Shown in pieces: positions 6,156 through 13,817 of a DNA stretch of 13,817 nt (position 1 is the first letter of the stretch; the number at the start of each line of letters is the position of its first letter). The position numbers were made by a program, and so were the translations under genes. This DNA is from Spirosoma fluviale (lineage in GTDB: Bacteria; Bacteroidota; Bacteroidia; Cytophagales; Spirosomataceae), in contig CAMARL010000035.1 of NCBI GenBank assembly GCA_945860325.1, positions 1-13,817 of the forward strand. The letters are read 5' to 3'. The notes under the pieces are model-generated. The model saw only the letters and a list, made by a program, of their open reading frames with translations. It made no database searches and was not told where the DNA came from.

Positions 6156-7526
6156 ATGCCGAAGATTCATTTTGTCGCAATTGGTGGCGCTGCGATGCAT
6201 AATTTAGCCTTAGCTTTAAAAGCCAAAGGATATCAAATCACAGGTTCAGATGATGAAATATATGAGCCTTCTAAAAGTTTATTAGCTTCCCATGGGATCC
6301 TACCAGGTGAATTTGGCTGGTTTCCTGAAAAAATTACAGCAGATTTAGATGCGGTCATTTTAGGGATGCATGCCAAAGCCGACAATCCAGAATTAATACG
6401 GGCCCAAGAATTAGGCATAAAAATCGAATCCTACCCTTCTTTTTTATATGAAGTAAGTAAACACAAACAACGTATTGTGATCGCGGGAAGCCATGGAAAA
6501 ACAAGCATCACTTCCATGATTTTACATGTGTTGAAAAGTCTACATAGAAAATTCGATTATTTAGTTGGCGCCCGCATTGAAGGATTTGAATTAATGGCTT
6601 CTTTATCAGACGCCCCCATCATCATTATTGAGGGTGATGAATATTTAGCTTCTCCGATCGATCGACAAGCCAAATTTTTATTATACCAACCCCATATTGC
6701 CTTAATTTCTGGAATTGCGTGGGATCACATCAACGTATATCCTACATTCAAATCTTACACAGATTCATTCGATCAGTTAATCAAGCAAATGCCCAAAGCG
6801 GGTCATTTATTTTTTGATCAAACAGATGCTACGTTAAGTAATTTAGTTAAAAACTGTCCAGAAGATGTCGATGTAAATGGATATGAAGCACAAGAGGCAG
6901 AAATTAAAAACGGGAATACCATTCTTTTGGGGGTGGATGGAAAAAGATATGAAATCCAAGTTTTTGGCCAGCATACGTTAAAAAATTTAAATGCGGCCCG
7001 CTTAATTTGCGAAGAGATCGGTGTTTCAAGCACGGATTTTTATACGAGCATATCCACGTTTAAGGGTGCGGCAAAAAGACTTGAGTTAGTTGCCAAAAGC
7101 ACAAATTCATTATTATATAAGGATTTTGCTCATGCCCCATCAAAAGTAGCTGCAACGACTTCAGCGCTAAATGAACAATATCCAGAAAGAAAATTAGTGG
7201 CTTGCTTAGAGTTGCATACTTTTAGCAGTTTAAATCCGGCATTTTTGCCTGAATATGAATCCACCTTAGCTAAGGCGGACGAAGCCATTATTTATTTAAG
7301 CGAGCATGCTCGGCAAATAAAACAAATGGATCGAATGGAAGAATCGTTGGTTCAAAACTATTTTAAACATCCCTCATTGAAAGTTATTCGAGATTCTTCC
7401 ACATTAGCCACAGAGCTGACTGGTAAATCATGGCAAGAGGCTAATTTACTGATGATGTCTTCAGGGACTTTTGATGAATTAGATTTAAAAGATTTGGGGA
7501 CAAAAATGGGCTTGTCAATTATTTAA
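6156..7526 (+). CDS. mpl: Mpl-type Mur ligase (UDP-MurNAc : muropeptide ligase)
   Basis: A 456-residue Mur ligase with all three domains. The N-terminal UDP-binding part starts with HFVAIGGAAMHNLA and GSDDEIYEPS. The central ATPase has the P-loop GSHGKTS (111-117), EGDEYLAS (159-166) and WDHINVYPTFKSY (189-201). The C-terminal domain carries DFAHAPSKVAATTSAL (323-338) and LELHTFSSLN (351-360). In E. coli, Mpl joins recycled L-Ala-gamma-D-Glu-meso-DAP to UDP-N-acetylmuramate in the cytoplasm. The YEPS stretch near the N-terminus and the absence of other murein-synthesis (mur/mra cluster) genes nearby favour Mpl over MurC. Where proteobacterial MurC and Mpl have a His-His-Pro, this protein has His-Ala-Pro. 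Bacteroidota members are often labelled only as peptidoglycan synthetase, so the exact peptide substrate is inferred. Its last 12 bases overlap the end of the convergent DUF349 gene. Confidence 0.88.
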   Translation: MPKIHFVAIGGAAMHNLALALKAKGYQITGSDDEIYEPSKSLLASHGILPGEFGWFPEKITADLDAVILGMHAKADNPELIRAQELGIKIESYPSFLYEVSKHKQRIVIAGSHGKTSITSMILHVLKSLHRKFDYLVGARIEGFELMASLSDAPIIIIEGDEYLASPIDRQAKFLLYQPHIALISGIAWDHINVYPTFKSYTDSFDQLIKQMPKAGHLFFDQTDATLSNLVKNCPEDVDVNGYEAQEAEIKNGNTILLGVDGKRYEIQVFGQHTLKNLNAARLICEEIGVSSTDFYTSISTFKGAAKRLELVAKSTNSLLYKDFAHAPSKVAATTSALNEQYPERKLVACLELHTFSSLNPAFLPEYESTLAKADEAIIYLSEHARQIKQMDRMEESLVQNYFKHPSLKVIRDSSTLATELTGKSWQEANLLMMSSGTFDELDLKDLGTKMGLSII

Positions 7527-8789
7527 AATAATATCAAGTTCCGTTTTAAAATTGGCCAATAGCATCTCTTTCATGCTTATTTTCCTTTTTTGCGTATTGA
7601 TTTTACTTTGAATAGGTTTTTCCTCCATTTGACGATCTTGCTCAGCTTGGGCAATAAAATCATCCAATTCGCCTTTTTCCTTTTTTGTCATGTAATCCAT
7701 TTGATTAATCATGATTTTCAATTGCTCCAAGCGGGGTTTTTCGTTTAAGTTGGCATGCCGATATGAAATTACTCGTAACAAATAATTCATTTCAAAAATC
7801 TTATCACATGCGTTTCTAAATCGCTCTGCCATGGAACGGTCAATGGTCTTAATTTGAGCAGACACCTCTTTCCATTTAACCAAATAAGCTTTTGCAAGCT
7901 CTGCTGTGGCCGCCATATTAGCTTGATCACTTAACTTTATTTCAAGCTCGCCAGTCATCGTGCTCAATTCCTGAACACGTGGGTCCACCCGAGGCTTATA
8001 GTCGATACCTTTAATTCGATTATACTTCTCAAAAAACATATCATTGGCCTTCTTGAAATTCTTCCAAAGCATCGATTGCTTTTTAGGAGGCAAACCTAAA
8101 ATAGTTTTCCACTCCTTTTGCAATTCTTTCACCTTCACGACTGAATCATCAATATCTTCAGCCTTTCTTAATTGGTGTACTGCGTCAATAAACCCTTGAA
8201 GAATGGCAATTTTCTCGTCGATTTGACGATTTTTTTCTTCAAAATAAGCTCTTCTACGAAGGAAAAATGCATCTAGTACCGCTTGGAACTCTTCAGAAAG
8301 TTCATCCTGAAATTGTTTGTCTACTGGACCCGTTTTAACCCACTTAGTTTTTGTATCTAATAAATCTTCGGTGGCTTTAAGGATATCTTCCTGTTCAGCT
8401 AATTGAATAGCATCTTGAATCAATGCTCTTTTTATCTCCAGATTTTTAATTTGATTATTTTGAATAAGTCCACGCAGGTAGGACTCCATTTGATCCAATT
8501 GGTCAAATAAAGGAATGAAATCACCTAAACCGTCAAAATTGCCTAAATAGGCTTTCATTTGAACGACCTTCGTTAGAAAGGAGCCTTTATTTTGAACCGT
8601 GGTCACTTCGCGAGCTAAAATATTGACTTTATTATTAGCTAAATCAAAACGTTTGACAAAATAAGCTAAAGAAGCTTCTTCTGTTTCACGTACAAAACCA
8701 ATTTCTCTTTGTGGGAAATTTAAATAGGGACGTATGAAAACCTTGCCATCTTGGCAAAATCCATACTCGTTTTCAGTGGCAGATTTCAT
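7515..8789 (-). CDS. DUF349-domain coiled-coil protein
   Basis: A 424-residue cytoplasmic protein with no signal peptide or membrane segment. It is mostly charged helix. At least three copies of the DUF349 pattern, a tryptophan followed about 20-30 residues later by an aromatic-rich F..a.d.fF helix, can be seen: KTKWVKTGPVD with LDAFFLRRRAYF (about 147-183); KEWKTILGLPP with LWKNFKKANDMFF (about 225-253); and VKWKEVSAQI with FRNACDKIFEMN (about 304-335). The first 60 residues form a separate region (YGFCQDGKVFIRPYLNFPQR). The family is widespread in Bacteroidota and has no settled function that I can name. It is divergent from ettA across 188 bases and overlaps the end of mpl by 12 bases, so neither neighbour gives a firm clue to its job. 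Confidence 0.87.
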   Translation of the reverse strand: MKSATENEYGFCQDGKVFIRPYLNFPQREIGFVRETEEASLAYFVKRFDLANNKVNILAREVTTVQNKGSFLTKVVQMKAYLGNFDGLGDFIPLFDQLDQMESYLRGLIQNNQIKNLEIKRALIQDAIQLAEQEDILKATEDLLDTKTKWVKTGPVDKQFQDELSEEFQAVLDAFFLRRRAYFEEKNRQIDEKIAILQGFIDAVHQLRKAEDIDDSVVKVKELQKEWKTILGLPPKKQSMLWKNFKKANDMFFEKYNRIKGIDYKPRVDPRVQELSTMTGELEIKLSDQANMAATAELAKAYLVKWKEVSAQIKTIDRSMAERFRNACDKIFEMNYLLRVISYRHANLNEKPRLEQLKIMINQMDYMTKKEKGELDDFIAQAEQDRQMEEKPIQSKINTQKRKISMKEMLLANFKTELDIILNN

Positions 8790-8941
8790 AAGTTTAAATC
8801 ATAGAGCTTCAAGCAAATGCTTTGGCTCAAATTGTACTTTATAATTTTTATCAAAATATTTAACTCACGAATTTATTTAAAAATAAATGAATAATTGAAG
8901 AATTTTTGATTAGAAATTCAAATTTTAAAACAAAAATCACA

Positions 8942-8950
8942 TTCTTTGCA
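8942..8950 (+). promoter_or_regulatory. Candidate promoter element for ettA
   Basis: TTCTTTGCA ends 27 bases before the ettA start. It shares CTTTGCA with the candidate element of mpl and partly matches the -7 box. The rest of the 188-base gap to the DUF349 gene is very AT-rich. On the reverse strand, 8828-8836 reads TACAATTTG, a -7-like box for the DUF349 gene with one extra spacer base. I saw no gene or strong hairpin in this gap. Confidence 0.22.
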
Positions 8951-8977
8951 GGTTATTAGAAAAAATTCAATCAAAAT

Positions 8978-10645
8978 ATGAGTAACGAAACCATTATATT
9001 TTCCATGGAACGCGTTTCTAAGGTAATTCCTCCTCAGAAAACGATCATTAAAAATATTTACCTTTCTTTTTTTTATGGAGCCAAAATTGGGGTCCTCGGA
9101 CTTAATGGTTCCGGTAAATCCACCTTGCTACGAATTATCGCAGGGCTTGATAAATCATTTACAGGCGATGTGGTTTGGTCCCCGGGATATACCGTGGGAA
9201 TGTTGGAGCAAGAGCCCCAACTTGATCCTCAAAAAACGGTTTTAGAGGTCGTGGAAGAAGCGGTGCTTGAAATTAAAAATTTACTGAAAGAGTTTGACGA
9301 AATAAATGAGGCCTTCGGTGATGCAGATGCGGATTTCGACAAACTTTTAGCGAGGCAGGGAGAAGTTCAGGAAAAATTAGATCACTTTAATGCTTGGGAA
9401 TTAGATAACCGATTAGAAAAAGCGATGGACGCCTTACGCTGTCCAGATCCTACAGCACTTATTAATACCCTTTCGGGAGGAGAAAAAAGACGTGTCGCTT
9501 TGTGCCGATTATTGTTACAAGAGCCGGATGTTTTATTATTAGATGAACCGACCAACCACTTAGATGCGGAATCTGTTGAGTGGCTGGAGCAACATTTACG
9601 TCAATATAAAGGAACGGTAATCGCGGTAACTCACGATAGATATTTCTTAGATAATGTAGCAGGCTGGATTTTAGAACTAGATCGGGGCGAAGGAATTCCT
9701 TGGAAGGGAAATTATTCATCTTGGTTAGAGCAAAAACAAAATAGATTAGCCAAAGAAGAGAAGACAGAATCTCGTAGACAAAAAACATTACAGCGTGAAT
9801 TAGAATGGGTGCGCATGTCGCCCAAAGCACGCCAAGCAAAATCGAAAGCCAGAATTGGTGCTTACGAAAAATTATTATCGGAAGAGAACAGGCAAAAGGA
9901 AGACAAGTTAGAATTGTTCATTCCTGCAGGCCCAAGGTTAGGAAATAAAGTCATTGAAGTACAAGGCGTTTCCAAATCTTTTGGTGACAAACTATTATAC
10001 GAAAATGTAAGCTTTTCATTACCTCCTGCTGGGATTGTTGGTATTATTGGACCCAATGGTGCGGGAAAAACGACGATGTTTAAATTGATTACAGGCCAAC
10101 TTCAGCCAGACAGTGGAAGTTTTGAGGTTGGCGAAACTGTAAAATTAGCCTATGTAGATCAAGAGCATAATCAATTAATGGCTGAAAAATCAGTTTTTGA
10201 AACGGTTTCAGATGGTAATGACTGGGTGATGTTGGGCGGAAAGCAGTCAAATGCGAGGGCATACGTAAGTAAATTTAATTTCAACGGAGCAGATCAAGAG
10301 AAAAAAATTGCCAATTTATCTGGAGGAGAGCGTAATAGAGTCCATTTAGCCATGATGCTAAAAGAGGGAGCCAATGTGCTTTTGTTGGATGAGCCGACTA
10401 ACGACCTGGATGTAAATACATTAAGGGCTTTAGAAGAAGGATTAGAAAATTTTGCTGGTTGTGCCGTAGTCATTTCCCACGACAGATGGTTCTTAGATCG
10501 AATTGCTACTCATATTTTGGCATTTGAAGGAGATTCCCAAGTCACTTATTATGAAGGGAATTATTCAGAATACGAAGAAGCTCGAAAGAAGAGATTAGGA
10601 AATGATATAACGCCTAAACGAATTAAATACAAGAAATTGCAGTAG
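8978..10645 (+). CDS. ettA: Energy-dependent translational throttle protein EttA (ABC-F ATPase)
   Basis: A 555-residue ABC-F protein that matches E. coli EttA along its full length. EttA binds the ribosomal E site and gates the first steps of elongation according to the ATP/ADP ratio. Domain 1 has Walker A GLNGSGKST (41-49), signature LSGGE (165-169) and Walker B LLLDEPTNHLD (186-196). The linker (about 247-305, rich in R, K and Q, with ELEWVRMSPKARQAKSKAR) is the P-site tRNA-interacting motif. Domain 2 has GPNGAGKTT (358-366), LSGGERNR (447-454) and LLLDEPTNDLD (468-478). The opening segment with RVSKVIPPQKTI and the ending PKRIKYKKLQ are typical of EttA rather than of other ABC-F subfamilies. 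Both catalytic glutamates are present. No membrane part exists, so it is not a transporter. The MoxR gene follows 24 bases downstream on the same strand. Confidence 0.97.
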   Translation: MSNETIIFSMERVSKVIPPQKTIIKNIYLSFFYGAKIGVLGLNGSGKSTLLRIIAGLDKSFTGDVVWSPGYTVGMLEQEPQLDPQKTVLEVVEEAVLEIKNLLKEFDEINEAFGDADADFDKLLARQGEVQEKLDHFNAWELDNRLEKAMDALRCPDPTALINTLSGGEKRRVALCRLLLQEPDVLLLDEPTNHLDAESVEWLEQHLRQYKGTVIAVTHDRYFLDNVAGWILELDRGEGIPWKGNYSSWLEQKQNRLAKEEKTESRRQKTLQRELEWVRMSPKARQAKSKARIGAYEKLLSEENRQKEDKLELFIPAGPRLGNKVIEVQGVSKSFGDKLLYENVSFSLPPAGIVGIIGPNGAGKTTMFKLITGQLQPDSGSFEVGETVKLAYVDQEHNQLMAEKSVFETVSDGNDWVMLGGKQSNARAYVSKFNFNGADQEKKIANLSGGERNRVHLAMMLKEGANVLLLDEPTNDLDVNTLRALEEGLENFAGCAVVISHDRWFLDRIATHILAFEGDSQVTYYEGNYSEYEEARKKRLGNDITPKRIKYKKLQ

Positions 10646-10669
10646 AGTTGGGCATTAATAATTTTAATT

Positions 10670-11629
10670 ATGACACCAAGAGAAAAAATTCAATTAGTCA
10701 TTGACGAAATGGGTAAAGTAGTGATTGGGCAGGAGCGCTTGATCAACCGACTATTAGTGGGACTTTTCACCGGTGGACACGTGCTTTTAGAAGGAGTTCC
10801 TGGATTAGCCAAAACGTTAACGATTAATACGCTTGCTAAAATCTTAGATTTACATTTCCAACGTATTCAATTCACGCCTGATTTATTGCCATCGGATTTA
10901 GTGGGGACTATGATTTATAATCCGCTTAAAAATGAATTTGAGGTAAAAAAGGGGCCTATTTTTGCTCAAATCATTTTGGCAGATGAAATTAACCGTGCCC
11001 CTGCAAAAGTTCAATCGGCTTTGTTGGAGGCCATGGCTGAAAAGCAGGTGACCATCGGGGAAACTACCTATCCATTGGATAAGCCATTTTTGGTTTTGGC
11101 TACTCAAAATCCTGTGGAGCATGAAGGAACTTTTCCATTGCCTGAAGCGCAAATGGACCGATTTATGCTCAAGGTATTTTTAAATTACCTGGATAAAGAT
11201 CAAGAGCTAGAAGTGATGAGAAAGATGTCCAATATGGACTTTGCCTATGAGCCTAAAGCCATTTTGACTTTTGACGATATTCAAAATATTCGAAAAGAAA
11301 TTAATAAGATTACCATCAGTGAAACACTAGAAAAGTACATCATTGAACTCATATTTGCCACCAGAAATCCAACTGATTATGGCCTAACGAAAGAGGCCGA
11401 TTACATCCAATTTGGCGCATCTCCGAGAGCAAGTATTCACTTAAATCTAGCCGCCAAAGTAATGGCCTATTTGGAAGGTAGAGACTACGTATTGCCAGAA
11501 GACATCAAGGAAATGACGCCTGATGTGTTAAATCATCGCATTATTTTAACGTATGAAGCCGAAGCAGATAATATTTCCACCCTTCAAATCATTCAAACGA
11601 TTTTAAGTTCGGTAGCCATTAATCGCTAA
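10670..11629 (+). CDS. MoxR-family AAA+ ATPase
   Basis: A 319-residue MoxR-type ATPase (AAA_3 fold) thought to act as a chaperone-like remodeller of partner complexes. Walker A is GVPGLAKT (42-49), with the family's AKT in place of GKT. Walker B is IILADEIN (101-108; D105, E106), followed by RAPAKVQSALLEAM. Sensor 1 is ATQNPVEHEGTFPLPEAQ (144-161, N147), with the arginine-finger region MDRF around R164. The C-terminal lid carries GASPRAS, which supplies sensor 2. Length is normal. MoxR genes are usually followed by DUF58 and von Willebrand A-domain genes. Here the next gene is a convergent GH2 enzyme behind a terminator, so this copy lacks its usual partners and may be co-transcribed with ettA. 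The substrate is unknown. Confidence 0.94.
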   Translation: MTPREKIQLVIDEMGKVVIGQERLINRLLVGLFTGGHVLLEGVPGLAKTLTINTLAKILDLHFQRIQFTPDLLPSDLVGTMIYNPLKNEFEVKKGPIFAQIILADEINRAPAKVQSALLEAMAEKQVTIGETTYPLDKPFLVLATQNPVEHEGTFPLPEAQMDRFMLKVFLNYLDKDQELEVMRKMSNMDFAYEPKAILTFDDIQNIRKEINKITISETLEKYIIELIFATRNPTDYGLTKEADYIQFGASPRASIHLNLAAKVMAYLEGRDYVLPEDIKEMTPDVLNHRIILTYEAEADNISTLQIIQTILSSVAINR

Positions 11630-11710
11630 TACTGAGTAAATAATAGGCGAACATCTTTTAATAAAATAGCCTCTATCAGGCACCCAATTTATACTCCAGT
11701 AATCAAAGAG

Positions 11711-11748
11711 AAAAAAATCAGCGCGAACTAATCCGCGCTGATTTTTTT
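11711..11748. terminator. Bidirectional intrinsic terminator between the MoxR and GH2 genes
   Basis: A perfect 15-base inverted repeat pairs 11711-11725 (AAAAAAATCAGCGCG) with 11734-11748 around the 8-base loop AACTAATC. The GC-rich core is ATCAGCGCG/CGCGCTGAT. The flanking A-run and T-run supply a U-tract in both directions, so it can end the ettA-MoxR transcript and also the GH2 transcript. The GH2 stop codon overlaps its last base. The 81 bases between the MoxR stop and the hairpin show no gene. Confidence 0.92.
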
Positions 11749-13817
11749 TATTTACGAAGTATTAAAATACTAGGGTCATTGATATATCGGCCCGATTTAG
11801 CCCCATATAACGAAAGTCCATTGGGATATCCTTCCGGAACTTCTAATCGAATAGTCAATTTACCTGTCGCATTCGCAATTTCAATCGATGAGCGAGGTAA
11901 GGTGCATTGAACCCAATATCCATAGGTTCCAGGCTCGTCCAACTTATGATTGCGCGCTTGATAAAACCACGATAAAACTCCTTGGTGATCCGCAGGATCA
12001 TCCTCCAAATCAAATGAAGCAGCAAATTGTCCATTGGATAAAATCTGAACTACAGAAGGATTCTTTTTATTATCTGTTTGTGGATAGGCATTAGGGTTTT
12101 TACTTGGATCAAAGGTTCCTTTGCCCAACATATAATCCCCGTTCATTGCGCCAGAATTTGGCTTATCCTTACCTAACATAGATTTTGACGATGCCTCCAC
12201 AAAAAAACTAACTTGGTCTATGGACTCCAAAGGCATCTTTGCCCAATCAAATGTGTATTCAAAATAACCTGAACCTGCCCCATTCATTTTATTTCCTAAG
12301 ACGCCAGACCATTGTTTAACAGACCATGCTGCTTTCGAAATTTTATCCACAGGCACCGTCATTAAAATTTGCTTGGGCGTTAAATTTATTTTCCCTTGCT
12401 CCACAATTAAAGAAACAAAGTTTTGATGCAACACTTGCCCATTGCCATCTTCCAATTTCAATATCAATGTGTTTAAGGACTTCTCCTCAGGCAAGGTTAT
12501 CTCCAATGAATCCAAGGCTTTGACAGACCATGGGGTCCAAACAATTTGCTTCGATTTTGACCACCTGTTTTTCTTTTCTCCCAATGCATTTTGTCCAGAA
12601 AACTCCATTTTTAACACAAGCTCTTTGGGTAAATCAGTGGCGCCAATTAAGGCAGATAAGGTTAAAGGAATTTTTAATTTTTCGCCTCCTTTTCCAGCCC
12701 AGGCAATTTCCTGGCCTGTCGACAAGTAAAATGGGCCGTGCAGATCTTTCAACGTCATCCCAGGTGCCATGGCTCCTAGTCCCGTTTCCTTTTCCGTACG
12801 ATCAAATCGATAATACCCGTTCCACTCATTAATGACATCGTGGTGTTCCGTGTATAACCAACCGGCCATTTTGGGGAAATTACGGAATGAGTTCATGGCC
12901 TTGTGATAATCCCAGGTATAATCCACATCCCCTGAACTTCCATCATAGCCCCATACATTTCCAAATTCCGAATTAATCATCGGTTGGTTCCCCTGCTTAT
13001 ATCCTTTTTCAAAATTCCAAGTACTCCCCGGAAAAGTATTGTCCGATTGCTCCTTATTGAATTTATCCCATTCATAACCAGGCAAATAAGAATGCCATGA
13101 GTGAATATCCGTTTCTGTATGTCCCTTTCCGCAACAAATCGAATTATCTTCGACTAATCGAGTGGGGTCTAAGGATTTAGCTTTCTTGTACACGTCAACC
13201 ACCCACTTTTGGGTCTCTGGGGTATAGACCCGGCGCTTTTTACCGTCTACCGTGATATCTGAAAGTAAGCCCCAAGTTTCATTAAAGGTAATCCAAGAAA
13301 AAATAGAGGGATGGTTAAAATCTCTACGAACCATTTGCTCCAAGGTATACTCCGTTTCTTTTTGCATATCTGCATCTGGTGGACCCCAAGAATTAGGAAC
13401 ATCCGCCATGACTAATAATCCTAATTTATCGGCCCAATACAGTTTTCTAGGCACTTCAATCTTAACGTGTGTACGGATTCCATTCAAGCCAATTCTCTTA
13501 CTGCGCATGATTTCTTCCCGCATAAAATCGTCGGTTGGGAAGGTGTAAAACCCTTCAGGATGGTAACTTTGATCGAGGGCCAATTGCAAATAAATGGGTT
13601 TGTTATTAAGCGCAATGTATGGAATTGTGCTCCCTGGTAAATTCATCACGGATATTTTTCTCATCCCGAAATACCCCTTCACCTCATCTGATTGAACGCC
13701 CTCACCTACTTGAATCTGATAGTTATATAAAAATGGATCCTCTAAAGACCATAGATGTGCATTAGGTATTTTAATTTCAATTTGAGCAGTTTTGGCTCCA
13801 GCGGCAATTATTTGTGA
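11748..13817 (-). CDS. Glycoside hydrolase family 2 enzyme, 5' end beyond the window
   Basis: The reverse strand is open from base 13817 to the stop, giving 689 residues of the C-terminal part. A GTG at 13682 is an internal valine, because the frame upstream of it encodes the GH2 hallmark HLWSLEDPFLYNYQI and then GYFGMRKI. Visible residues of about 75-365 form the catalytic TIM barrel with GLNGIRTHVKIE. The predicted acid/base is E180 in FNETWG (codon 13280-13278) and the nucleophile is E284 in NSEFGN (codon 12968-12966). The motif WLYTEHHDVINEWNGYYRFD closes the barrel. An Ig-like beta domain (about 375-470) and a further beta-rich domain (about 490-689), possibly a galactose-binding-like module, follow. 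The enzyme hydrolyses beta-linked sugars, but the specific substrate cannot be told. The N-terminal sugar-binding domain and any signal peptide lie outside the window. Confidence 0.92.
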   Translation of the reverse strand, partial: SQIIAAGAKTAQIEIKIPNAHLWSLEDPFLYNYQIQVGEGVQSDEVKGYFGMRKISVMNLPGSTIPYIALNNKPIYLQLALDQSYHPEGFYTFPTDDFMREEIMRSKRIGLNGIRTHVKIEVPRKLYWADKLGLLVMADVPNSWGPPDADMQKETEYTLEQMVRRDFNHPSIFSWITFNETWGLLSDITVDGKKRRVYTPETQKWVVDVYKKAKSLDPTRLVEDNSICCGKGHTETDIHSWHSYLPGYEWDKFNKEQSDNTFPGSTWNFEKGYKQGNQPMINSEFGNVWGYDGSSGDVDYTWDYHKAMNSFRNFPKMAGWLYTEHHDVINEWNGYYRFDRTEKETGLGAMAPGMTLKDLHGPFYLSTGQEIAWAGKGGEKLKIPLTLSALIGATDLPKELVLKMEFSGQNALGEKKNRWSKSKQIVWTPWSVKALDSLEITLPEEKSLNTLILKLEDGNGQVLHQNFVSLIVEQGKINLTPKQILMTVPVDKISKAAWSVKQWSGVLGNKMNGAGSGYFEYTFDWAKMPLESIDQVSFFVEASSKSMLGKDKPNSGAMNGDYMLGKGTFDPSKNPNAYPQTDNKKNPSVVQILSNGQFAASFDLEDDPADHQGVLSWFYQARNHKLDEPGTYGYWVQCTLPRSSIEIANATGKLTIRLEVPEGYPNGLSLYGAKSGRYINDPSILILRK

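Noticed and set aside
8790..8977. Possible small gene or RNA in the 188-base DUF349/ettA gap
   Set aside because: Very AT-rich, with stops in all frames I read and no stable GC-bearing hairpin; it is most simply a divergent promoter region.
9462..9839. 125-codon open frame on the minus strand
   Set aside because: It lies wholly antisense inside ettA, whose protein matches the family end to end. The translation shows no domain pattern.
11641..11700. Possible second hairpin (AGGC...GCCT) after the MoxR gene
   Set aside because: Only four base pairs around a long loop, with no U-tract; the strong terminator lies just downstream.
12442..12832. Overlapping plus-strand open frames of 95 and 100 codons
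   Set aside because: They are antisense to the GH2 enzyme, which is uninterrupted and has clear motifs; their translations look like shadow sequence.
13680..13682. GTG as the start of the GH2 gene
   Set aside because: The frame is open upstream to the window edge and encodes GH2 sequence (HLWSLEDPFLY), so this codon is an internal valine.

Overview
The window looks like chromosomal core DNA of a Bacteroidota bacterium, most likely from the Cytophagales. Four things point there: a Bacteroidota-type arginine decarboxylase; a DUF349 coiled-coil protein; AT-rich DNA with almost no Shine-Dalgarno sequences before starts; and two promoter elements that match the Bacteroidota -7 consensus TAnnTTTG exactly. 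The genus is a guess and cannot be fixed from the sequence alone. I saw no rRNA, tRNA, CRISPR array, insertion sequence or prophage gene, and no gene-free stretch longer than about 190 bases.

Layout from left to right. (1) 1-320, minus: the N-terminus of a GMC-type FAD oxidoreductase that runs off the left edge. It is divergent from a secreted CBM9-like (carbohydrate-binding) protein at 432-1130. (2) 1127-2152, minus: ruvB, convergent with the CBM9-like gene and sharing its stop region. (3) 2246-4447, plus: a glycerol uptake operon, glpF-glpK, that turns extracellular glycerol into glycerol-3-phosphate. (4) 4448-6051, minus: arginine decarboxylase followed two bases later by a 40-residue predicted lipoprotein. 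(5) 6156-7526, plus: a Mur-ligase of the Mpl type (peptidoglycan recycling), overlapping the end of a DUF349 protein (7515-8789, minus). (6) 8978-11629, plus: ettA, an ABC-F translation factor, and a lone MoxR AAA+ ATPase. (7) A strong two-way terminator at 11711-11748. (8) 11748-13817, minus: a glycoside hydrolase family 2 enzyme that runs off the right edge with its catalytic domain intact.

The genes are mostly housekeeping and form no single pathway. Recurring themes are carbohydrate use at both ends (GMC oxidoreductase, CBM9-like protein, GH2), glycerol uptake, cell-wall recycling and polyamine synthesis. Packing is very tight where genes converge: three of the four convergent pairs overlap or abut, and only the fourth has a visible terminator.

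I found no convincing undescribed multi-gene system. The observations most worth a second look are the arginine decarboxylase/micro-lipoprotein pair, a pair of mutually exclusive hairpins that can bury the glpF start codon, an NPI in place of the first NPA motif of GlpF, and a perfect 11-base Shine-Dalgarno sequence buried inside glpK.
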